Below, in pieces: positions 1-7,472 of a stretch of 64,000 nucleotides of DNA. This stretch comes from an uncultured beta proteobacterium (GTDB lineage: Bacteria > Pseudomonadota > Gammaproteobacteria > Burkholderiales > Burkholderiaceae_B). The stretch spans positions 1-64,000 of the forward strand of contig CAIUZV010000267.1 of assembly GCA_903903735.1 (NCBI GenBank). Reading direction: 5' to 3'. Each line of letters opens with the position of its first letter. Position 1 is the first letter of the stretch. Made by a program: the position numbers and the translations under genes. The notes beneath the pieces are model-generated. The model ran no database searches, was not told the origin of the DNA, and worked only from the letters and a program-made list of their open reading frames with translations.

Positions 1-150
1 GTCCTCTATCAAATATTTTGTTGTTGTTATTGTGTTTTCTTTTCTAAACGATTCCTACCGAAATCTGCCGTTGTAAATCTTTTCCATAAATCAAAGAGAT
101 AGCTCAAAGTGATAAGAAGCTAACAAAAATCTTTGCTCTTTGTATTTACA

Positions 151-170
151 GCGTCGTGTTAAAACGACGC
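151..170. repeat. Perfect hairpin GCGTCGT-N6-ACGACGC
   Basis: The two 7-base arms (151-157 and 164-170) are exactly complementary around the 6-base loop GTTAAA. The following bases TTAAAA are not a run of T, so it is a weak terminator candidate; an operator or origin structure is equally possible. Confidence 0.4.
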
Positions 171-313
171 TTAAAACACGCTACACGCTGTTCGTGTCGT
201 TCGTTGTGTCGTTTGTATAGCGAACACATAAAAACTGCTTAAACGACTGATTTGAGCTATTGCTGTACGAATTTATGTTGTTTGTGCGTAAAAATCGCTT
301 TTTTATTGAAAAT

Positions 314-346
314 TACGCACAAGCGTACAGAGTTTGTACAAGTCCG
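314..346. repeat. Imperfect 33-bp direct repeat, copy 1
   Basis: Matches 1911-1943 at 29 of 33 positions by eye; both share the core GTACAAGTC. The two copies lie about 1.6 kb apart and bracket the small-gene block of the element. Function unknown. Confidence 0.5.
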
Positions 347-1094
347 CAAAGCTCTGCTGGTATTGGCATTAAGGGCTGCGAAAAAGTGCTGTGAAGTACT
401 TATCGTTTTGAAGTGGTGATTTTTGACCGATATGAGTATTACGCAAGTAATACTTTAAGAATGAACAAGTTCGTTCGCTCTTTCGCTTTCGCTCATCGCA
501 GTTTTCTTCTTCTTTTATTTTTGAATGATTGATTTTTATTTCTTTACTAGGAAGCTCAAGCCACGCTCTATTACGAGCGTAGCGATAGCTAATCTTTACT
601 GAGGATTATCAACTGATATAGACACAACTTGATTTAACAAGATAAGGTAGGTTTTGCTATCACCTTTTATGTGCTCGTCTAACGCAACAACACTACAGCC
701 TATATCAGTAGCTTTGTAGTGTGTTTGTGGGTTTGATTGTGGCAGTCCCACTCACTTTCAGCCTATACATTTGTATTTGCTTACATTCGCATATCACTAT
801 GCTACTAACCATTACAGCATCGCAAACGCTTCTACACATTGGTGTGGCATTTAAGGCATCTAACTTATTAGGTTAGGTAGTGCGATACAGCGAATAATGA
901 GCAACTCAATTGCTTACCGTCTCACATCAGAACGGATTTCGCAGCACTATTACATTCGGCGTGCCAACCTTAATCTCATTTGTACATTTATTTATCTGCG
1001 TGATAAGAGCTGATAAACAAAAGTGGCTTTTTATTTGGTGAGATTGGTAAAACAAGTCAAATTGGTTGTTCGATGTACAAAGTTGAACTTATTG

Positions 1095-1113
1095 TGTGTA
1101 TATCGAATACACA
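1095..1113. promoter_or_regulatory. Inverted repeat TGTGTAT-N5-ATACACA before the first gene
   Basis: Two perfect 7-base arms surround ATCGA, ending just before the ribosome binding site AAGGA (1115-1119) of the gene at 1126. The position suits an operator or a leader hairpin controlling that gene. A TTGAAC box lies at 1083-1088 but no good paired -10 box is obvious. Confidence 0.4.
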
Positions 1114-1125
1114 TAAGGACAGCAA

Positions 1126-1566
1126 ATGACAACTTTTTCCGCACTAAAACTAACCGCAACTAAAAAGCCATCGCAAGTACCGCAAGTACAACAGCGACGC
1201 TTCAAACTCTCTAAACGATTGTGGGAACAGATTGAGTTAGCTAAAGCAGAGCAAAGCGGTACAGCATTTAGCGTACAGAAGTTTCGCAGCTATACGGATA
1301 AAGAAAGTGGAATACGCAAACAGATTGAAACGAATAAAAGATTGAAGGCGTGGTGGTTTATTGGCGATAACGGCAAGTTAGCAATAGCAGTCCGCTACGG
1401 TGCGAAAGTATTGGAGTTGGCAAAAGGAAAGTATGCGATTGAGATTGCGAGTGCTAATGAATTAGTACCTACACTACAGATTATTAAATCGGCAGTAGAA
1501 AACGGCGAACTCGATAGTGCGATTGATTATGCCGCTAACAAACTGCGTAGTGGATTTGCTAAATGA
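1126..1566 (+). CDS. Phage-type protein resembling the DUF6641 family
   Basis: A 146-residue, basic, soluble protein with no signal peptide or membrane segment. The N-terminus (lysine-rich, then VQQRRFKLSKRLWEQIELAK) and the central KAWWFIGDNGKLAIAVRYG followed by KVLELAKGKYAIEIAS have the layout I associate with DUF6641, a family found mainly in phages and phage-derived elements; that assignment is from memory. The molecular role is unknown. The start is well supported by AAGGA 6 bases upstream. It overlaps the next small gene by ATGA, so the two are probably translationally coupled. The AT-rich codon use fits the element rather than the chromosome. Confidence 0.7.
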   Translation: MTTFSALKLTATKKPSQVPQVQQRRFKLSKRLWEQIELAKAEQSGTAFSVQKFRSYTDKESGIRKQIETNKRLKAWWFIGDNGKLAIAVRYGAKVLELAKGKYAIEIASANELVPTLQIIKSAVENGELDSAIDYAANKLRSGFAK

Positions 1567-1706
1567 AAAAATATAAGTTGTGGGTACGCATAAAAGGTTC
1601 GCAAACAGCATTTACTCTTATATTCGCTCAAAATGGTTTAGCAGCTAAGTCATTAGGCGAGGCGCAGTATGGCGTAGGTAATGTGTTGAGTTTTAAAGAG
1701 GTGTGA
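1563..1706 (+). CDS. Small unknown protein, 47 residues
   Basis: An open frame of 47 codons starts with the ATGA overlap at the end of the DUF6641-like gene and ends seven bases before the next small frame. The product starts MKKYKLWVRIKGSQTAFTLI and has mixed basic and hydrophobic residues without a clear membrane helix. The tight spacing with both neighbours is the main argument that it is real. I recognise no family. Confidence 0.5.
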   Translation: MKKYKLWVRIKGSQTAFTLIFAQNGLAAKSLGEAQYGVGNVLSFKEV

Positions 1707-1712
1707 ATTGGG

Positions 1713-1919
1713 TTGCGTAAATATACAATGCGCTTTTATGAATTTGCTACTAAGTCAATCAAACCAAAGCCACCTCTTACGCCCGCACAGGCCAAAATCA
1801 ACGCTCTTAAACAAAGTGTTGAAAACAGCCGTCGCCAATTACAAGCGGAGCGTGAAAGACAGCGACGACAGCGTGAGGCAGAACGAACACGAAAGCAACT
1901 ACAGAAACGCTACGCATAA
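1713..1919 (+). CDS. Small highly charged coiled-coil-like protein
   Basis: A 68-codon frame from a TTG start with GAGG about 11 bases upstream; an internal ATG at 1728 would give 63 residues but has no ribosome binding site. The C-terminal two thirds are dominated by Arg, Lys, Gln and Glu (for example RQREAERTRKQLQKR), which predicts one long helix or coiled coil and possibly nucleic-acid binding. The opening MRFYEFATK followed by LTPAQAKI resembles small phage proteins of unknown function. It is the third gene of the small rightward cluster. Its stop codon overlaps copy 2 of the 33-bp repeat. Confidence 0.5.
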   Translation: MRKYTMRFYEFATKSIKPKPPLTPAQAKINALKQSVENSRRQLQAERERQRRQREAERTRKQLQKRYA

Positions 1920-1943
1920 GCGTACAAAGTTCGTACAAGTCTG
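1911..1943. repeat. Imperfect 33-bp direct repeat, copy 2
   Basis: Pairs with 314-346 (29 of 33 identical by eye). It overlaps the last codons of the preceding small gene and runs into noncoding sequence. Confidence 0.5.
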
Positions 1944-2186
1944 TAGAGGCACGCTGTATAACGCTCTGCGGGACTCAGATAAAAGTAGTCGTTTGAATCA
2001 AAATCGTAGGGTATTTGGCGGTTTCTGCGTAATAAAAAAATCTTTGCGAAAAGACTGAGAGGCATAGTTGAAATGCTATCTAAATACTTTTTTACAGCGT
2101 TGAAAAAAATAACAGCACACGCACAAAACTTTTCATCTACGCTGTATGTCTTTGATAACAAAAGAAACGAGGACGGTCAATCAGAG

Positions 2187-2231
2187 TTGAAAATCCTTGT
2201 GTCGGTGGTTCGATTCCGCCCCGGGCCACCA
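2187..2231 (+). other. att junction: 3' part of tRNA-Phe
   Basis: The 45 bases from TTGAAAATCC through the T arm GGTTCGATTCC to the terminal CCA match the 3' end of bacterial tRNA-Phe, starting in the anticodon loop (GAA anticodon). The sequence immediately upstream does not form the expected D arm or 5' acceptor strand, so this is not a functional tRNA. It is read as the att copy regenerated at one end of an integrated element. Confidence 0.85.
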
Positions 2232-2239
2232 AAATCAAG

Positions 2240-2267
2240 CGCCCAACTGTTCTCAGTTGGGCGTTTT
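2240..2267 (+). terminator. Rho-independent terminator behind the tRNA-Phe fragment
   Basis: Ten-base perfect arms CGCCCAACTG and CAGTTGGGCG enclose the loop TTCT and are followed by TTTT. The hairpin lies 8 bases after the CCA end, where the terminator of the original tRNA-Phe gene would be, so it is probably ancestral chromosomal sequence. Confidence 0.8.
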
Positions 2268-2574
2268 CGTTTTGGCGACCCCCAGACTGTGCGGGGCCCG
2301 GCGCAACTCTACGTGTGCCATACCCCTCCAGCATCCGAGGCGGTAATGCCCCCCAAATCTCATACTCCGCTCTCTCTTCTCAGAAAACTTTTGCGAACAC
2401 TGACGATGTGGCACACGCAAAACGCCTTTCACGGCAATAGCTTATGCGTGTGTCGGATAGAAGGGTTTGCAATGTCGCTTGCAGGTGCTGACCACAAAAA
2501 TTTGATAGCCGGTTTAGCTTCGCCACACGCCATACTGATAATATTTAACCGGTTTGAGTAGCGAAAGGGCTGAA
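2268..2574. other. Intergenic stretch without a supported gene
   Basis: A 162-codon open frame crosses this stretch on the + strand, but it runs straight through the tRNA fragment and the terminator, so it is rejected. Apart from the ribosome binding site of the gene at 2575, no regulatory element stands out. Confidence 0.5.
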
Positions 2575-3084
2575 ATGTTTGGTTTTTCAAAGAAGCTAGA
2601 TCCCAACGAGCTGGTCAATGGCGAGTTTGGAAAGACCGCTGCAGGAGCGATTCAAGACTTGGTTCAGCATTTTTCGTCGCTGCCTGGCTGGGATGCTGTT
2701 GAGTACGATATTTATGAACTCGTTTGGATGACTGGTTTCTTGTCGCATGCGACTTTGGAAAGAAGCAGAGCAAAGCTCGAGCCAAAGAACATGAATGCTG
2801 TCGGTACTGGGGTGGCTGTAAAAATCTGCCAAAGCCTTGCTGAGGGTGAGTTTGATAACGACATGCTGCAGTGGTGCTTGAAGTCGTATGCCAAAAGAGC
2901 TGCCGATTACTCGTATGCACTGAGCAAGACCGAGTTTGCTAGAGACCCTAAAAAGTTAGCAAAGATGTTTTTCGAGAACGCCCAATCCAATGAAATTAAA
3001 AACTTCAGTGGACTTGATGTGCACTACGCCAATTTTGAGCGTGCGATTGAAAAAATAATTTCTAAGCTTACCGCTGCCCTCTGA
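2575..3084 (+). CDS. Unknown soluble helical protein, 169 residues
   Basis: The preferred start ATG (2575) has AAAGGG about 7 bases upstream; an in-frame extension to 2554 has no binding site. The protein has no signal peptide or membrane segment and looks mostly helical. It contains an aromatic-rich patch (DAVEYDIYELVWMTGFLS) and a lysine-rich C-terminus. I do not recognise a family. It stands alone between the tRNA-Phe att site and the leftward genes of the prophage, so it could be a chromosomal gene, a cargo gene of the left element or the outermost gene of the prophage. Confidence 0.55.
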   Translation: MFGFSKKLDPNELVNGEFGKTAAGAIQDLVQHFSSLPGWDAVEYDIYELVWMTGFLSHATLERSRAKLEPKNMNAVGTGVAVKICQSLAEGEFDNDMLQWCLKSYAKRAADYSYALSKTEFARDPKKLAKMFFENAQSNEIKNFSGLDVHYANFERAIEKIISKLTAAL

Positions 3085-3103
3085 CGCTGCAATGAGGAGT
3101 TAG

Positions 3104-4042
3104 TTACTCCTTTGCACAAGGCATCGAATAAAGCCCTTGCCGCTGCACAGTGACTACCAACTCTCGATACGCCATCAACGGACGATCGGCACCCAGTTTT
3201 CCTTTGTCACGAGCCTTCACCTTGAACACATCAATAGGCTTGTCACTGTTCAAGCCTGCACGCTCCATGATGCGTTCGGCTCGCATCGGCTCACCCTTGA
3301 ACGACCAAAGCGACTCGAACACGGAGGCCTGTGCCTCGGTGAGGTTGATGTGGCCATGCTCTGGTAACAGCACCGAGCGGAAGTCGTCGGTAAAGGGGCC
3401 GTAAACCGGTTTAGCGGGCTCACGTTGCGTTTCTGTGGAGCGCTGGCCCTGTGGGGCGATAAAGGAAATGCCGTCGCCGTAAAAGGCGAACCGCTCCTGA
3501 ATTGGGAGCCACTCGATGTCTGGCGCAAATGGGTGGGCAGTCTGGTCCATCGGCTTGGGTGTGATGACCCGCAGGCTCGCACCCTTGACTCGGAAACCAT
3601 CCAAGATCTTAGGCGCGCGCACAAGGGTGGAAAGGTTCCGAGCCAGAATGACCGGCCCCTGCCTAGCATCTCCCAGCCGCCAAATGCCTGGGCCAACCTG
3701 ATCAATGCCGTCGCGGCTGTTGATCTCCAATGCCAAACGCAGCTTCTGGCGCAGCCATTCCTCGTTGAGCGCGACCGCAGCAAGATCCTGTGGCTCGATC
3801 TGGACGGGGCCGCATTCGGGGCATTGGCAAAGTCTGCCGCCCTTGCCATCAGCGACGACTTGCCCTCGGTGCAGGTTGCAGTATGGGCAAAGTACGTATT
3901 GCTGATTGACGGCAGCAGGCTTTATGGCGGAGCCAAGCAGAGTGCATGCAGCGAGCTCGTGAGGCGACAGGGCAGACCGAAAAACTGGCGTCCCCTCAGC
4001 GAACAATCTGCACACCAAGGCCCAAGCATGATGTGCAGTCAT
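3104..4042 (-). CDS. Unknown protein with a zinc ribbon, 312 residues
   Basis: A leftward gene whose ATG (4042) has CAGGAG about 5 bases upstream, and which starts 3 bases after the stop of the preceding leftward gene. Around residues 50-80 it carries CPYC and, about 20 residues later, CPEC, a typical zinc-ribbon pair. The rest has no recognised domain. It forms a two-gene operon with the gene at 4045-5289, transcribed away from the XRE/ImmA switch. This position is where lambdoid phages keep lysogenic or accessory genes. Function unknown; immunity, exclusion or anti-defence roles are only guesses from position. Long open frames exist on the opposite strand here but lack any matching signals. 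Confidence 0.65.
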   Translation of the reverse strand: MTAHHAWALVCRLFAEGTPVFRSALSPHELAACTLLGSAIKPAAVNQQYVLCPYCNLHRGQVVADGKGGRLCQCPECGPVQIEPQDLAAVALNEEWLRQKLRLALEINSRDGIDQVGPGIWRLGDARQGPVILARNLSTLVRAPKILDGFRVKGASLRVITPKPMDQTAHPFAPDIEWLPIQERFAFYGDGISFIAPQGQRSTETQREPAKPVYGPFTDDFRSVLLPEHGHINLTEAQASVFESLWSFKGEPMRAERIMERAGLNSDKPIDVFKVKARDKGKLGADRPLMAYRELVVTVQRQGLYSMPCAKE

Positions 4043-4044
4043 AG

Positions 4045-5289
4045 TCACTCCTGGAAGGCGGGCTCAGACTGAAACGCATCTTCGCCGGGCTGCTGCTCGG
4101 TAGCACTGAGCGTTTGACCTGCATCAAGAATGCCAAGGGTGACCAGGTAGCTCTCGAGTTGCGCCTGCATCTTGGCGTCGAACTTGTGAAGGTTCAGTCG
4201 GCCTTTGCGGGTGATCTCGATGGTGATGACCTTCGATCGCATCTTGCCTGGCTCGGGTGGGTAGTAGAGGTTGATGTGCGCCGAGTTGATCTGCCAGTTA
4301 CGCTTGAGTGGGTTTTCGTTGGGGAAGGACTCGGCGATCAACTCAGTCACGCACTGCTGGTCGCTTGATGCGGTTGCTGTGCATTCGACCTTGAGGTCGC
4401 CGTGGGGGCTGAGCAGCGTGAGGGTTTTGACTTGCAGCGCCATGAACCCGTCGGTGGTCAATGCCTGGGGCACATCGAAACCCAGCCGCAACGCAGACAA
4501 GTCAAGAGTGGGTGGTTTGATGCGGTGGGCATCGACCTTCGTGCCCAGCAGATGTTCGGCGAAAGCCTCCAGCATCATGGTGTGGTACTTGACTCCACCC
4601 TTGACCAAGGTGCGTGCGACTCCGGTCTTGGCCGAGTACTCCAGCACCATGTGAATGTTGGGGTTGCCGACACGTCTGGTCAGATTCGAACCTTCGAACT
4701 CCAGACGCAGCATCGCCAGGTCCTTGACGTGAACGGTCAGCAGATAGACATCGGGGGAGCGCTCGAGCACGTATGCCACGCTCCCGTCGCCACACTGCAA
4801 CTCCTTCTGATAGAACGCCGAGATGGCTTGACGCATGCCGAGCATGGCGGCATCGGAGGTGTTGGGCTTTCGCTTGACGCCCAGATCGTTTTGCTGAGCC
4901 TGTGTGCCATGGCGCTCAAAGAAGTCCACATCCCCGGCCAGATCGAAGAGCTCGGGGTGGTTCACGTATAGCCAGAACGAGCGATGGATGTCACTTTGGT
5001 TGGCAACGAGCCCCATCAGGGCTGCACCGTTTTGCCTGGCCACCTGAAACATTGCTTGTTTGCCCGCCGCATCCCCGAGTCCAACGCTTGCCATGAGTTT
5101 GGCAATGAGTTGGTCGCGGGCGATCTCATCGGGCCATGACCGGATGGCCTCAATCACGGTCTGGGTGACCTCTTGACCATCAGACCAGGAGAGATCATCT
5201 GGCAACGGCAAGCCGTTGGCCGCCAGAAAGCTCTGCAAGGTGGTGTCTACGGGCAGCTCCAGCAGCACATCGACAAAGGTTTTTTTCAT
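4045..5289 (-). CDS. Unknown 414-residue protein, first gene of leftward pair
   Basis: The start chosen is the ATG at 5289, with AAGGA about 9 bases upstream; a longer in-frame start 13 codons earlier has no binding site. The protein is soluble, with a helical N-terminal half and a C-terminal half richer in beta residues and ending in a charged tail. No enzyme motif was recognised. It is directly followed by the zinc-ribbon gene. The pair sits opposite the repressor gene with 216 noncoding bases between, so its transcription is probably governed by the same operator region. Confidence 0.65.
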   Translation of the reverse strand: MKKTFVDVLLELPVDTTLQSFLAANGLPLPDDLSWSDGQEVTQTVIEAIRSWPDEIARDQLIAKLMASVGLGDAAGKQAMFQVARQNGAALMGLVANQSDIHRSFWLYVNHPELFDLAGDVDFFERHGTQAQQNDLGVKRKPNTSDAAMLGMRQAISAFYQKELQCGDGSVAYVLERSPDVYLLTVHVKDLAMLRLEFEGSNLTRRVGNPNIHMVLEYSAKTGVARTLVKGGVKYHTMMLEAFAEHLLGTKVDAHRIKPPTLDLSALRLGFDVPQALTTDGFMALQVKTLTLLSPHGDLKVECTATASSDQQCVTELIAESFPNENPLKRNWQINSAHINLYYPPEPGKMRSKVITIEITRKGRLNLHKFDAKMQAQLESYLVTLGILDAGQTLSATEQQPGEDAFQSEPAFQE

Positions 5290-5505
5290 TTTCTTGGTCC
5301 TTATGAAATGTCGGTGTTCTGCGTGCATGGGATGCTGGCGCTGGCCGACGGGTGGTAAACAGATACCCCGTCAAAGTAAAGTGGCGAGATACAGCGTAAT
5401 TGTGTCCCGCTTATTTCCGCTTGTCAAACTACGTAGAACATCCGGGTGTTTATGTATCTCAGTGCTATACTTTAAGGCTGACTTGATTCAGACAGGAGCT
5501 TTTCC
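5290..5505. promoter_or_regulatory. Divergent control region of the repressor switch
   Basis: This gap separates the leftward pair from the rightward XRE gene and should hold promoters for both. A TATACT box with an upstream TG (5463-5471) forms an extended -10 element about 35 bases before the XRE start, with CAGGAG as its ribosome binding site. Short mirrored pieces such as GAACA and TGTTT (around 5435-5452) could be repressor half-sites, but they are too short to claim. Confidence 0.45.
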
Positions 5506-5853
5506 ATGGCATCGACCTTAGGAGCGCGGTTACGGCGTTTGCGAGAGGCCAAAAAGCTGACGTTGCAGCAAGTGGCTGACGCAGTTGGCTGTACCAAGGC
5601 GTACATCTGGGAACTAGAGATGAAGGAGGGTCAACGGCCTTCCGCAGAACGAATTAACCTGCTGGCCAAGGTTCTGGGGGTCACGATGGAGGACCTCATG
5701 AACGAAACCAATGAGCAAGTGCCACAGGCCTCTGTTGAAGACGTGGCGTTTTTTCGTCAGTACGCAGGCATGACGGAAGAAGAAAAGCAGCGCTACCAGC
5801 AAGCCCTCAAATTGATGTTCCCAACGGCGGGGCAAGAGGAAACCAAGAGTTGA
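5506..5853 (+). CDS. XRE-family HTH repressor of the prophage
   Basis: A 115-residue protein with an HTH_3/Cro-CI type fold at about residues 6-62 (LGARLRRLREAKKLTLQQVA, then KAYIWELEMKEG as recognition and wing region). The C-terminal tail is short and acidic to amphipathic. It has no S24 autoprotease domain, which fits a repressor inactivated by a separate protease. The next gene, overlapping by TTGA, encodes exactly such an ImmA-type metalloprotease. It is the most likely lysogeny repressor and should bind in the divergent region just upstream. Start ATG is supported by CAGGAG. Confidence 0.85.
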   Translation: MASTLGARLRRLREAKKLTLQQVADAVGCTKAYIWELEMKEGQRPSAERINLLAKVLGVTMEDLMNETNEQVPQASVEDVAFFRQYAGMTEEEKQRYQQALKLMFPTAGQEETKS

Positions 5854-6764
5854 GTGACAGTGCTCAACTGACCCCAAGCAAAGCGGCCAACACAATCCTG
5901 CGATGGATTCGTGTTGCGAGCGGAGAGACGGCTGCCTTCACAGATCTCGACATGGTTCGAGAAGGGTTACCTGGGACGCCTTATGGCGAAGGTGTAAAGA
6001 TCATTAAGCCACCGATGGCTTCCCCAGTTAGAAGCTCTGAGGGGATGCTGGTTTGCAACCCGGACGATCCAACTGAGTGGGGCATCTTCGTCAATGAAGA
6101 TTCAAGCCCGGAGCGTCGGCGATTCACGATCGCCCATGAGCTCGGACACTTCGTGCTGCACCGAGCTAAGCGGCGCACCTTCAACTGCGACAAGGCCGCT
6201 GTGCATCTCAGCTTGGAAAGCGCAGGTGTCATCGAGCGCGAGGCAGATGAATTTGCCAGCAACCTTTTGATGCCCGGCGATCTGCTGCGTGAGCGGATCA
6301 CAAGTCAGGAAGTTGACCTGCACCTGCTCAGTGGACTTGCGAAAGCATTCGGTGTTTCGTTCGAAGCCTTGTGTATCCGGTTCATCAAGTACACAGAGAA
6401 GCGCGCCATTTTGCTGCACTGGGACAACGGGTTCCTCAAATATGAATGGCGCAGCAGAAGTGCCGTGCTGAGCAACACACGCATTCGTAGAGTCAGTGAT
6501 CCGGTTGAGCCGCTGCGCAATACCGTCGCAGCAGATGAGAGCATTGCTCAAGAGTGGAATGGCATTGATATGGCTGCCACAACATGGTGTGTTGGTGAGG
6601 AACCGTACATGAAGTTGCAGGAGTTCAAGCACAGTTACGGTGGTCGTGACCGTGTTCTGACATTGCTGATCCTTGAAGATGCCGAGCCCCGCCGATGGGA
6701 TAACTCTTGGAACGATCAACGCTCCTTCGATAGCTATGACAAGTTCATGGGGAACGATCAATGA
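5850..6764 (+). CDS. ImmA/IrrE-family metallo-endopeptidase
   Basis: The zinc-binding HELGH motif is at residues 96-100 (RRFTIAHELGHFVLH), followed by EADEFASNLLMP, the conserved second part of the family signature. In the known pair ImmR/ImmA of ICEBs1 the protease cleaves the XRE repressor to trigger induction; the overlap with the XRE gene suggests the same here. The start is a TTG overlapping the preceding stop, with AGAGGA about 9 bases upstream. The C-terminal half (after about residue 170) is an additional domain of unknown role, possibly sensory. Length about 304 residues is normal for two-domain members. Confidence 0.85.
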   Translation: MSDSAQLTPSKAANTILRWIRVASGETAAFTDLDMVREGLPGTPYGEGVKIIKPPMASPVRSSEGMLVCNPDDPTEWGIFVNEDSSPERRRFTIAHELGHFVLHRAKRRTFNCDKAAVHLSLESAGVIEREADEFASNLLMPGDLLRERITSQEVDLHLLSGLAKAFGVSFEALCIRFIKYTEKRAILLHWDNGFLKYEWRSRSAVLSNTRIRRVSDPVEPLRNTVAADESIAQEWNGIDMAATTWCVGEEPYMKLQEFKHSYGGRDRVLTLLILEDAEPRRWDNSWNDQRSFDSYDKFMGNDQ

Positions 6765-7147
6765 CGACCATTTTGTTCACGTCCAAATCGGGTCAGCAGT
6801 ACGACATTGATGTCACCGATGGATCCGAAATCCTTGTAACAAAAGACGGGAAGAAGTGTGGGTCCATCCTGTTGAGCTACCGTGAATGTGATGACGCTGA
6901 TCACTACCACATCACCAACTTGGGGTTAGAGGGTTGCAAGCGGCAAGGCGTGGGGCGTCAATGTCTAAAGCTGCACAAGGAAATATTTGGTGCGCCATTG
7001 ACCGCTGGCTCTAGCCATAGTGGAAAGCAGGACGATGGAAGTCATCTCACAGGTGACGGACCGGGCTTCATCGAGAAGATGCGCGAAGAAGGAATCGTCT
7101 GTCGCGAGCGAAATTACGACGACCCCCGCGATTACGAGTTCGAATAA
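6761..7147 (+). CDS. Small GNAT-like protein, third gene of the switch operon
   Basis: A 128-residue protein whose start overlaps the protease stop by ATGA. The centre (ITNLGLEGCKRQGVGRQCL) resembles the acetyl-CoA binding motif A of GNAT acetyltransferases, with RQGVGR in the place of the pyrophosphate-binding loop. The family is inferred from that motif alone; the domain is shorter than a usual GNAT, so it could be a degenerate or nucleotide-binding relative. Coupling to the repressor and protease suggests a role in the induction switch or in modifying a host factor. Confidence 0.55.
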   Translation: MTTILFTSKSGQQYDIDVTDGSEILVTKDGKKCGSILLSYRECDDADHYHITNLGLEGCKRQGVGRQCLKLHKEIFGAPLTAGSSHSGKQDDGSHLTGDGPGFIEKMREEGIVCRERNYDDPRDYEFE

Positions 7148-7149
7148 CA

Positions 7150-7170
7150 AGAGGACTTTGCTCGTCCTCT
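7150..7170 (+). terminator. Hairpin after the repressor operon, possible terminator
   Basis: Perfect 7-base arms AGAGGAC and GTCCTCT around TTTGCTC, three bases after the stop of the GNAT-like gene. There is no U-tract, so it may be a processing or attenuation hairpin rather than an intrinsic terminator. Confidence 0.3.
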
Positions 7171-7248
7171 ACTCACCTCCACGAAAGCAGTTACTAGGAG
7201 GGGCTATGACCCATAGCATGACAAGCGTTTTCTACAGGAACGCTGACC

Positions 7249-7458
7249 ATGCACAACAACGAACAAATCTCTAATTTCAGGGCTGGCGCAGGCCCTCGAC
7301 ACCCGCAACAAGAAGTCGTCGATCTGATCGCAGTGGCCCTGTTGCGACTGCGCGAAGCTGAATCATCTGCGCAGAAACCTTCACCTATTAGCGACAGTAG
7401 GACGGTTTCGCTTGGCTTCGCTGGCCAGAAGAGCGTGAATGCAAACACCGATCACTAA
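7249..7458 (+). CDS. Small conserved-looking protein before DUF2924
   Basis: A 69-residue frame beginning MHNNEQISNF, with an amphipathic helix (VVDLIAVALLRLREAE) and a terminal LGFAGQKSVNANTDH. It ends 14 bases before the start of the DUF2924 gene. I believe small proteins of this kind accompany DUF2924-recombinase cassettes in other proteobacteria, but this is recall only. No function can be assigned. No strong ribosome binding site is visible (GGAAC at about -11), which lowers confidence. Confidence 0.45.
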   Translation: MHNNEQISNFRAGAGPRHPQQEVVDLIAVALLRLREAESSAQKPSPISDSRTVSLGFAGQKSVNANTDH

Positions 7459-7472
7459 GAAGGAGTTTGCGA

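Larger units (their letters stand above)
1..1125. other. AT-rich stretch without a recognisable gene
   Basis: No open frame with a convincing start and ribosome binding site is visible on either strand. The stretch contains a perfect 7-bp-stem hairpin (151-170), one copy of an imperfect 33-bp direct repeat (314-346) and an inverted repeat just before the first gene (1095-1113). Several variants of the string GTACAAAGTT recur. It could be a replication or packaging region of the element, but nothing seen proves this. Confidence 0.5.
1..2231. mobile_element. Right end of an integrated AT-rich element in tRNA-Phe
   Basis: This stretch is visibly AT-richer than the rest of the window, carries only three small phage-like genes at its right end, and stops exactly at a partial copy of tRNA-Phe. 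A 3' tRNA fragment without its 5' half is the usual product of site-specific integration into a tRNA gene. The integrase and the other end must lie to the left of the window. Whether it is a phage, a satellite or a small integrative element cannot be told from what is here. Confidence 0.6.

Noticed and set aside
2073-2561. 162-codon open frame on the + strand
   Set aside because: It runs through the tRNA-Phe fragment and the terminator hairpin and has no coding signature.
3425-4072. 215-codon open frame on the + strand opposite the zinc-ribbon gene
   Set aside because: No ribosome binding site or family pattern; the minus-strand gene has both a good start and a coupled neighbour.
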